Of a stretch of 42,944 bases of DNA, positions 17,678 through 23,925 are shown in pieces. Position numbers and translations under genes: made by a program. Origin of the DNA: Planctomycetota bacterium (GTDB lineage: Bacteria > Planctomycetota > Planctomycetia > Pirellulales > JADFKK01); NCBI GenBank assembly GCA_022564995.1, contig JADFKK010000022.1, positions 1 to 42,944 on the forward strand, in the 5' to 3' direction. The notes beneath the pieces are model-generated. The model was given only the letters and a program-made list of their open reading frames with translations, was not told the origin of the DNA and did no database searches. Positions within the stretch are counted from its first letter, which is position 1. Every line of letters begins with the position of its first letter.

Positions 17678-18317
17678 TCTCCTTCTGTATCCGATTTATG
17701 GGGTGCCTCTGGCCCTTGGCTCTATTGTTTCAGATTCGCGCCTTAAAAGCCAGCGGTTCTCGACCGACCGACAGCCGGTGGAGTGGTTTTCGTCGCTGGC
17801 CGGCGACGAGAATACCCCCCGTTTAGTCGGCAAGTAACGCAGGACGGTAACCCCCATCGCGCCTCCGCAAGCCTTCGCACGGCCCGACAAGATCGCCTTC
17901 GCTACGGCACGATCTGTTGTGGACACCGCGACACCCATCGCCCCCGATTGATGTGAGGTTTTCTATTCTATCCCTTCGCTTGTAAAAAATCGACCGGACA
18001 CCCCCCAGAATTTACCAACAGCAGAGGCAAATCCGAAATTGCCGGTGAATTGGGCAACGCGTGCCGGTTGCGGAAAAATTCGGGGCCGATTCGCCGACGA
18101 CGGGGGAAAATCTGCCCGATGCGGCGCCAAGCATCAGGCCGATGATGCGAATCACACGCAGGATGCGCCGCCGCACGCGAGGCTCTCCAAGCAAAGTTAC
18201 GGCGCGTGCTGATCTGGTGCTGGACGGCCCGTCGGGTAGAATGAGCCGATTCGACAAGTCCTTCCCCCCAATCGCCAGACAGGCGGCCCAGACAGGCCTG
18301 CCCGACACGAGAAACTC
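17678..18317. other. Intergenic region, no gene recognised
   Basis: This 640-base spacer lies between the divergent pseudopilin and DUF6677-like genes. Several open frames cross it, but none has a ribosome binding site, a conserved motif or planctomycete-like protein composition. TAGAAT at 18237-18242 could be a -10 box for the downstream gene, with only a poor -35 partner. I see no RNA gene or repeat. Confidence 0.5.
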
Positions 18318-18857
18318 ATGAAGCAGGCCACGACAGAGCAAGACGACGCGGTTTCGGAGCAAATCGAGATCGATCTGAAAGACCCGGCTCTGGCCGCCTT
18401 TTTGGCTTGGCTAGTCCCGGGCGCGGGGCATCTCTACCAAGGGCGCACGGCCAAGGGCATTTTGTTTATGACGTGTATCCTGGGGACGTTCATTTTTGGC
18501 ATGAGATTAGGTCAAGGTCAGGTGGTTTACGCCCAATGGCAGCCGCACGAAAAACGCTGGCCCTACTTTTGTCAATTTCCCGCCGGGCTGGTCGCGCTGC
18601 CGGCGATTGTGCCGGTCTCCGAGATGTACAAGGCTCCGGGGCCAGACGAACTCAATCGACGTCACAACCGCTTGAATCGCTATTTCGAGTTGGGGACGGT
18701 CTACACCATGATCGCCGGGCTGCTCAACATTCTGGCGATTTACGACGCCTGGGGCGGGCCGGTTATCGTCGAGCCCGATCGCGGCAAGAAGCGCGCCAGG
18801 CCGCCGAACGACCTATCAGAAGACGACGAAGACACCGACGACCCACCCGATTCGTAA
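18318..18857 (+). CDS. DUF6677-like membrane protein
   Basis: The 179-residue protein starts MKQATTEQDDAVSE and soon shows AAFLAWLVPGAGHLYQGRTA followed by KGILFMTCILGTFIFGMRLG, the glycine-rich first hairpin seen in TM2-like and DUF6677 proteins. Four hydrophobic segments can be drawn (about 28-45, 50-68, 95-112, 137-155). The C-terminus is acidic (SEDDEDTDDPPDS). The family is largely confined to planctomycetes and has no known function. A second small membrane protein gene follows 54 bases downstream. Confidence 0.75.
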   Translation: MKQATTEQDDAVSEQIEIDLKDPALAAFLAWLVPGAGHLYQGRTAKGILFMTCILGTFIFGMRLGQGQVVYAQWQPHEKRWPYFCQFPAGLVALPAIVPVSEMYKAPGPDELNRRHNRLNRYFELGTVYTMIAGLLNILAIYDAWGGPVIVEPDRGKKRARPPNDLSEDDEDTDDPPDS

Positions 18858-18911
18858 AGGCGTTTCCTTTCGATTGGTTTCCAGCCCGCTGTCCACAACA
18901 AGATATCGACC

Positions 18912-19115
18912 ATGTTCGCAATCCTTCTGCTTGCCCAAATCAGCCAGCTCTGGTACGCCATTCCGCTGATTGTGGCGGTGAGCTTCACCTACGCCGCCAC
19001 GCGCCACGAATTGATGGAGCCGATCCTCCGGCACGCCGTGAAAATTGGCGTCTGGATCGTCGGATTCATGGCCGTGGTGTTCGCCGTGCTGATGCTCGTC
19101 TCGTCGCAGGTTTAG
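18912..19115 (+). CDS. Small two-helix membrane protein
   Basis: The 67-residue protein has two hydrophobic segments, MFAILLLAQISQLWYAIPLI and VWIVGFMAVVFAVLMLV, joined by the polar YAATRHELMEPILRHAVKIG. No ribosome binding site is obvious. It follows the DUF6677-like gene closely on the same strand, and I have the impression that this pairing recurs in planctomycetes, which favours a real gene. Function unknown. Confidence 0.65.
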   Translation: MFAILLLAQISQLWYAIPLIVAVSFTYAATRHELMEPILRHAVKIGVWIVGFMAVVFAVLMLVSSQV

Positions 19116-19134
19116 CCCGACGCCTGGCGAACCA

Positions 19135-19944
19135 TCATGCTCGGCGCTCTTCCGCGGAAGCAGCGGGCATGTCCCAACGCAGGGTGTTGGCGATAATCGC
19201 GTACACCAACATCGCCAAGGCGCCGCCGCTGACGGCGCCGAGCAGGCCATGGACCACGGCTTGTTTGAGCGCCACGGGATCGCTGCCGAAAGGGTTCCCC
19301 GCCAGGGCATTCGCCGCGCCGGCCGCCAGCGCACACGCACCCAGCAGCAGAAGCACTCGGGCGCGCGTCTTGAACGGCAAGACGTACTGCGCTGGTCGAG
19401 CCGGAATCCGCTGCAATGTATGAACAACCCACAAGAGCAGAAACGCCATGCCGAGCACCCCGCAGCCGTTCTGCAAGAACGTGTAAACCGGCTTCTCCAG
19501 CGGCGTGCCGGCCAACAACAGTCGGCGAAAAAACGCGACGTGCCGGACAGTCCAGCCGTTGATATGCGTCATCGAATCCCAAACGACGTGGCTGGCGGCC
19601 CCCAGCAGAATCGAAACGCAAAGGTTGCAGAATCTTCCGAAGGGAAAGAACTCGAATCGCCCGTCGCCAATCGAACGCAGATGGGCCAGCCGCTCAGGCA
19701 GCAACAGCAGCAGCGGTCGTTTGAGCACGCGATGCAGCAGCCACAACGCACATAGCGCCAGCGGCAAATCAAGCAGAAACAGCCCGTACCACTCGTGGCT
19801 GATCGTCCGCCGCATCTTCAGTTGAACGAAGTATTCAAAGTCGGGCGACATGCAGCCGATCACCAAGGCCGAAAGCACGAGCCGCCTGCGCAGCACGTAC
19901 CAGATCGGCGCTGCGGCGGCAGCATGGGCAAAGGTGAATGGCAT
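19135..19944 (-). CDS. DUF4184 family membrane protein
   Basis: The 269-residue protein begins MPFTFAHAAAAAPIWYVLRR, the usual DUF4184 opening with a conserved His, and continues with IGCMSPDFEYF and a SHEWYGLFLLDLPLAL segment, ILLGAASHVVWDSMTHINGW in the middle and three or four further membrane helices. The conserved His and Asp residues (HA, SPDFEY, SH, SHVVWDSMTH) suggest a metal-dependent membrane hydrolase related to phospholipase C/metal-dependent families, by inference only. It converges on the small membrane protein gene with 19 bases between them. Confidence 0.85.
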   Translation of the reverse strand: MPFTFAHAAAAAPIWYVLRRRLVLSALVIGCMSPDFEYFVQLKMRRTISHEWYGLFLLDLPLALCALWLLHRVLKRPLLLLLPERLAHLRSIGDGRFEFFPFGRFCNLCVSILLGAASHVVWDSMTHINGWTVRHVAFFRRLLLAGTPLEKPVYTFLQNGCGVLGMAFLLLWVVHTLQRIPARPAQYVLPFKTRARVLLLLGACALAAGAANALAGNPFGSDPVALKQAVVHGLLGAVSGGALAMLVYAIIANTLRWDMPAASAEERRA

Positions 19945-20082
19945 GGCGAGAGCCTATCGAAATCCGAAACAAATCCAAAAACCAAAGTCACCATTCTCGA
20001 AACGACATCTGGCGAGCGGCGGCCGTTAAGCCGTCGGTAATTCCTCACTCGGAGTCAAGCTCTTCGCGTACGATTGTACTAC

Positions 20083-20102
20083 CCCCGAGCGAACACTCGG
20101 GG
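20083..20102. terminator. Small stem-loop between the methyltransferase and DUF4184 genes
   Basis: CCCCGAG (20083-20089) pairs with CTCGGGG (20096-20102) across a 6-base loop. It lies downstream of the methyltransferase stop on the minus strand. No T run follows, so termination is only a possibility. Confidence 0.3.
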
Positions 20103-20160
20103 AGCGCCGTGAAGAATCGCGACGCTGTGAGTGCAGTCTATTAGAATACATTCTACCAAC

Positions 20161-21015
20161 TCACACGACCGCTTCGGCAAGCTGCTGAACATGCGGATCG
20201 TGGTCGAGCGATTCTAGCTCGACGGGCTTGTGACGCGGCCTGATGGGGCCGGGCTCGCGGCGAACCAGCGCGATCAGGCTCACCCCGCGACGATAGCCCG
20301 TGCTGCGACGGCCCGCGGCCAGATCAGATAGCACACGGCCCTCTCCGGCGAAGATGTGCCGCAGGGCGGCGTTGAGCGGCGCGATGGGACGCGAAAAATC
20401 CGTGCCGACGGCGCCGCGGGTTTCGTCGCGGCGGGCGTTGCGATGGCGAATCGCCTTGACCACCGGATACAGCCGCGAGTTATAGTACGAGATCATCCGA
20501 GTGCTGACCGGCAGGCCGACCCACAGTTGATACAGCCGCTCGGCGTCGTAGCGACGGAAATGTCCAAAGGCTTCGTCGTGGGGGCTCCACAGCGACTCGT
20601 CGGCCGGCACGGTAATCAGGAAATACGTGCCCGGCTCGGTCGCGGCCAGCATGTTGCCCAGCAGCGCGAAGTCATCCTCGACGTGTTCCAGCACGTCCAT
20701 CATGGTGACCAGCCGCACTTCGCTCATGATGTCCTGCACGTCGTCGGGGGCCAAGCCGCAGCGAAACTCGACGTCGGGAAACCGCCCCTGAGCAAGCTCG
20801 ATTCCCTCGACCGAGGTGTCGATGCCCAGACAGCGATACTCGCCGGCCAGCGCGGCGATGTTGGCTCCCGTACCGCAGCCGACGTCGACAATCCGGTGAT
20901 TCTCACCGGGTGGAAGCACCTCTCGAACCAACCGCCGCATGATCTGTCGGCGGGCGACAAACCACCAGTGGTCGTGTTCAATTTCGGCGTGTAGCTGGAA
21001 TTGCTGGCTCTGCAT
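20161..21015 (-). CDS. Class I SAM-dependent methyltransferase
   Basis: The 284-residue protein starts at the ATG at 21015 (MQSQQFQLHAEIEHDHWWFV); the open frame continues upstream but without a ribosome binding site, whereas GAGG precedes this one. It has the SAM-binding motif IVDVGCGTGANIAALAG (about residues 43-59), the acidic end of strand 2 in CLGIDTSVEGIELA, and EVRLVTMMDVLEHVEDDFAL as motif III. EHDHWWFVARRQ at the start is typical of methyltransferases lying among cell-surface glycan or lipid genes. The substrate cannot be told; the neighbours do not help. Confidence 0.88.
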   Translation of the reverse strand: MQSQQFQLHAEIEHDHWWFVARRQIMRRLVREVLPPGENHRIVDVGCGTGANIAALAGEYRCLGIDTSVEGIELAQGRFPDVEFRCGLAPDDVQDIMSEVRLVTMMDVLEHVEDDFALLGNMLAATEPGTYFLITVPADESLWSPHDEAFGHFRRYDAERLYQLWVGLPVSTRMISYYNSRLYPVVKAIRHRNARRDETRGAVGTDFSRPIAPLNAALRHIFAGEGRVLSDLAAGRRSTGYRRGVSLIALVRREPGPIRPRHKPVELESLDHDPHVQQLAEAVV

Positions 21016-21263
21016 GGCAGCCTCGCGGAAGAGATGACAGCGGATTTCACTGCAAATATAGGTCGCCGCCGGTCGCCGTGTGCTCAAGCTGATCGAGATC
21101 CTTGGCACAGACCCAGGTTCTTGGGCTTGGCAGCGGTGCCTTTTCCGCCAGCCCGCTTCGCTGTAAACTTACTCGTGGCGTCGCCTCCGAACCATTTGGG
21201 ATCGGTGATGTCAGACACTCGGTGGTCACGAACCGTCGGGTATCCGCCATCGCACGGTCGGAC

Positions 21264-21290
21264 TCGACAAGACAACGAAAGCACTACAAT
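21264..21290 (+). promoter_or_regulatory. Promoter-like pair before tRNA-Lys
   Basis: TCGACA (21264-21269) and TACAAT (21285-21290) are 15 bases apart, 11 bases before the mature tRNA start. The -10 box is good; the spacer is short. Confidence 0.4.
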
Positions 21291-21301
21291 TCACGACACA
21301 T

Positions 21302-21374
<73 letters not shown>

Positions 21375-21596
21375 CTCCAGAGGGGGTGAGTTTTGGTCGG
21401 AAGTTTTGGGCAGAAGCCATTTCCAAAATGAATGCAGATTGCCCATGGTGAGAGCAACGGAGGAGACCATTCAGTACTCAGTACCGAGTACTCAAGGGCC
21501 GGCGTCGAGCAGTTCGTTGACGAATGCGGCGAATTTCGGTTTCTGGCAATCGACTTCGCCAGCGACACGTCGCGCCATGCTTAACTCACGATTCTA
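21375..21596. other. Spacer downstream of tRNA-Lys
   Basis: No gene is recognised here. The only structure is three 7-base copies of AGTACTC (second copy AGTACCG) at 21473-21493, a simple repeat of a kind common in planctomycete spacers. I looked for a repeated tRNA 3' end that would mark an integration site and found none. Confidence 0.5.
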
Positions 21597-21727
21597 GGCT
21601 CTGTCTCAAAACACCTTGGATTCGTGTTTCTCATCAGCCGCTGGGCGCTAGCCCACGGTTCTTCGCGGCACATATCCCCACGGAACCGGACGCTAGCGCG
21701 TCGCGGCTGATGTTTTGAGACGGAGCC
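21597..21727. repeat. 131-base palindromic (MITE-like) element
   Basis: The ends are 17-base inverted repeats (21597-21613 and 21711-21727, one mismatch), each including TCTCAAAACA or its complement. Inside lies a second imperfect inverted repeat starting ATCAGCCGCTGGGCGCTAGC (from 21633) and ending GCTAGCGCGTCGCGGCTGAT (to 21711). A shortened copy of the inner part occurs at 23371-23436. There is no coding capacity, so it would need to be moved or copied by factors from elsewhere. Confidence 0.75.
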
Positions 21728-21848
21728 GAAGGGTCCGAAACGATAGCAGAAAACCGGAAGTCCAAGTTGTATTTTGCCCAGCGCGCTGGCATACTGAGCA
21801 GACGGTACGCAGTCAGGCATTTCCACGAACACTCCCTCAGGTCTTTCC

Positions 21849-23252
21849 ATGAGCACATTCGAACTGAATCGACGGCAGGCGCTCGTTGCGGCGGGCATGG
21901 GCGCGATTTCGCTGGGCATGCCGGGCATGGTGATGGGGGTCGACGAGCAGGACCAGAGCGGCAATGCCGTGGCGGCCGAGAAGTCGTGTATCTTTGTGTT
22001 GCTCTGCGGCGGACCGAGCCACGTCGATACCTGGGACATGAAACCCAATGCGCCGGTAGAGATCCGCGGACCGTACAAACCGATCGCCACCAAGGTGCCC
22101 GGCATGCGCATCAACGAGATGCACACGGAGTTGGCGAAGTTGACCGATCAATTCACGCTGATCAACTCGATGACCCATCCGGGCGGCATCAGCAATCATT
22201 TCGACGCGATGCACAACCTGCTCAGCGGCCAATCGGATAAGCGCGTGCAACAGGGCGTGCCAAATGACCAGCCTTACCTCGGCTCGTTCGTCGCCAAGTA
22301 CAAGCCGAGCAAGCGCAACATCGTCTCCAACGCCTGGCTCATGAAGTGCGTTGGGCCGCCGGTGTTTTGCGCGCCGAACGTCGGCATCGGGGGTTATCTC
22401 GGCTCGGCCTACGCGCCGGTGTTCGTTGGCTCGGCCAAGAATCATCCGGCGATGGACAATTTTACGCCACCGCCGATTTACGACCGCGTCGACCATAAAC
22501 GCCTGGCCCAGCGCCGCGGCTTGCTCGACAGCCTGGAGAGCGACGTGCTGGCCAAGAGCGACGTCGGCAAGGACTGGTTGGACTTGCGCGAGAAGAGCTA
22601 CGACGCCATGACACGCCCCGAGGGCCGAGAAGCGTTTGACATGGACCGCGAGCCGGCGAAGATGCGCGACCGTTACGGCCGCCATCCGCTGGGGCAAAAT
22701 ATGCTGCTGGCCCGGCGGATGGTCGAGGCCGGTGTGCGATTTGTCACCGTCAACGGCTGGACCGGCCAGGCAACGTACGACAAGAAGGGCCCACCCGCCA
22801 GCAGTTGGGACATGCACGGCGGAAACATGGGCATGGGCAACGCCTTCGGCAACGGCTCCTACGGCATGGGATTTTGCCTGCCGCGCCTCGACCAGGCGCT
22901 TTCCGCGCTGCTGTGGGATCTCAAGGAGCGCGGCATGATGGACAACACGCTGGTGGTGGTCACGGGTGAGTTCGGCCGCACGCCGAATGTGCTGACCCAG
23001 CAACCGCCCGGTCGCCAGCACTGGCCCAAGTGTTTCTCCTGCATCCTGGCCGGCGCGGGCATCGCCGGCGGCCAGCTTTACGGCAAGTCCGACAAGCGCG
23101 GCGGGGCGGTCACCCACGACCCCATTCGCCCCGAGGAATTGGCCGCCACCATCTACTACGCCCTCGACATTCCGCTCAACGATCCGAAGGACGTCAGCGG
23201 CAAAACGCGCGCATTAACCACGGGCAAACCGGTGATGGAATTGTTCGGGTAA
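21849..23252 (+). CDS. DUF1501 family secreted protein without a DUF1549 partner
   Basis: The 467-residue protein starts MSTFELNRRQALVAAGMGAI, a Tat-like signal (R8-R9), and has the DUF1501 features KSCIFVLLCGGPSHVDTWDM, LINSMTHPGGISNHFDAMHN, RFVTVNGWTGQ and the terminal VVVTGEFGRTPNVL followed by GRQHWPKCFSCILAGAG. It is only distantly similar to the DUF1501 protein at 8382 and belongs to the longer, HPGG-containing group. No DUF1549/DUF1553 gene adjoins it, which is unusual, and it is boxed by two copies of a palindromic element and a 26-base-arm hairpin. Function unknown; envelope location inferred. The ribosome binding site is weak (AGGTC). Confidence 0.9.
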   Translation: MSTFELNRRQALVAAGMGAISLGMPGMVMGVDEQDQSGNAVAAEKSCIFVLLCGGPSHVDTWDMKPNAPVEIRGPYKPIATKVPGMRINEMHTELAKLTDQFTLINSMTHPGGISNHFDAMHNLLSGQSDKRVQQGVPNDQPYLGSFVAKYKPSKRNIVSNAWLMKCVGPPVFCAPNVGIGGYLGSAYAPVFVGSAKNHPAMDNFTPPPIYDRVDHKRLAQRRGLLDSLESDVLAKSDVGKDWLDLREKSYDAMTRPEGREAFDMDREPAKMRDRYGRHPLGQNMLLARRMVEAGVRFVTVNGWTGQATYDKKGPPASSWDMHGGNMGMGNAFGNGSYGMGFCLPRLDQALSALLWDLKERGMMDNTLVVVTGEFGRTPNVLTQQPPGRQHWPKCFSCILAGAGIAGGQLYGKSDKRGGAVTHDPIRPEELAATIYYALDIPLNDPKDVSGKTRALTTGKPVMELFG

Positions 23253-23278
23253 GAGCCCTTCGGCTAGTGCTGCGAATT

Positions 23279-23342
23279 CACTAGCCCGACGCGCAAGCGA
23301 GGGACAGCCCGCGATTTCCCTCGCTTGCGCGTCGGGCTAGTG
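23279..23342. repeat. Perfect 26-base-arm inverted repeat
   Basis: Bases 23279-23304 are the exact reverse complement of 23317-23342, with a 12-base loop. The arm contains TAGCCCGACGCGCAAGCGAG. It begins 27 bases after the DUF1501 stop and would form a very stable hairpin, but no T run follows. It may stop transcription or protect the mRNA end; it may equally be a dispersed palindrome. Confidence 0.85.
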
Positions 23343-23370
23343 TGGACTCGGAATCGCGCAAAATCTTGGA

Positions 23371-23436
23371 ATTAGCCGCTGGGCGCTAACCCACGGTTCC
23401 CCGGCGAGAACCGGACGCTAGCGCGTTGCGGCTGAT
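23371..23436. repeat. Second, shortened copy of the palindromic element
   Basis: This 66-base stretch matches the inner part of 21597-21727 (AGCCGCTGGGCGCTAACCCA on the left, GGACGCTAGCGCGTTGCGGC on the right) with a few substitutions and a shorter centre. The outer TCTCAAAACA repeat is degraded to GCAAAATC on the left and absent on the right. Confidence 0.75.
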
Positions 23437-23532
23437 CTTTCCGCCGGCCCCTTTCGCCCTCGCTGTGAAGACACGCCGTAATGCCGAGTGGATAGGCACA
23501 GCAGACGAGCGGATTTGGGCAACCGGATGAGA

Positions 23533-23577
23533 AAGGTGTCACGCATGACATGGTGTCGGCGAAATAGGCGACACCTT
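23533..23577 (-). terminator. Nested stem-loops beyond the delta-60 gene
   Basis: AAGGTGTC (23533-23540) pairs with GACACCTT (23570-23577), and GGTGTCG (23552-23558) with CGACACC (23569-23575) as an alternative. They lie just past the end of the displaced C-terminal reading frame on the minus strand and could end that transcript. Confidence 0.35.
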
Positions 23578-23614
23578 GCCATCCTCACCTTGCGATCCTC
23601 ACCTTGCGATCCTC
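23573..23614. repeat. Three tandem copies of a 14-base unit
   Basis: ACCTTGCGATCCTC is repeated three times head to tail, the first with one difference (ACCTTGCCATCCTC). Too short and gapless for a CRISPR; a local slippage repeat next to a degraded gene end. Confidence 0.8.
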
Positions 23615-23925
23615 ATCGTCGACCGCGCCGTGCAATCCGCGAATGGCCTGCCGGATCGGTCATGGCCCGATCGACGGCCACGGCTTGCAGGCGGCGAAGC
23701 GGAGTGTTGGCCGCACGCCGGGCTCTACGTTGAGCGCGTTCGGTTCGGTCCAGTCGCGAGAACACTTCGTCCCGGGCACCGCGACGTGATCGGCGCTGCG
23801 GCTCCGTGTCGCTCGAAGCGGTCGGCTCATTCAGCGGCGCGGCGATGGCGAACTGCTGATTCGCGGCGAGGGCGGACGAACCTACGCTGAAGCAGGCGGA
23901 GCAGGCGCCGCTGGAGCCGTCCGTG
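23613..23925 (-). pseudogene. Displaced C-terminus of the delta-60/P-domain surface protein (frameshift)
   Basis: Directly after WDVT in the gene at 23882-26287 the annotated frame turns into low-complexity PAAPAPPASA and stops. Shifting one base on the minus strand gives TDGSSGACSACFSVGSS, the expected next strand of the IPT-like domain (relatives read WDVxVTNPDGSS...FTV), and this frame continues open for about 100 codons to a TGA at 23613-23615. Its tail includes RDEVFSRLDR and LQAVAVDRAM, which look like the helical ends of some planctomycete surface proteins. The simplest reading is a deletion of 3n+1 bases near 23925, or a sequencing error. The rest of the gene is intact. Confidence 0.55.

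Noticed and set aside
17696..17938. Minus-strand open frame upstream of the pseudopilin
   Set aside because: Starts plausibly (MGVAVSTTDRAVAKAIL) but then becomes irregular and matches no family; not enough to call a gene.
18061..18321. Open frame ending with an ATGA overlap at the DUF6677-like start
   Set aside because: The overlap looked like translational coupling, but the peptide has no conserved pattern or hydrophobic core and no ribosome binding site. Probably chance.
21837..23117. Open frame of 426 codons on the minus strand
   Set aside because: Antisense to the DUF1501 gene; no family features.
23573..23614. Possible CRISPR array
   Set aside because: Repeats are 14 bases with no spacers; no cas gene in the window.
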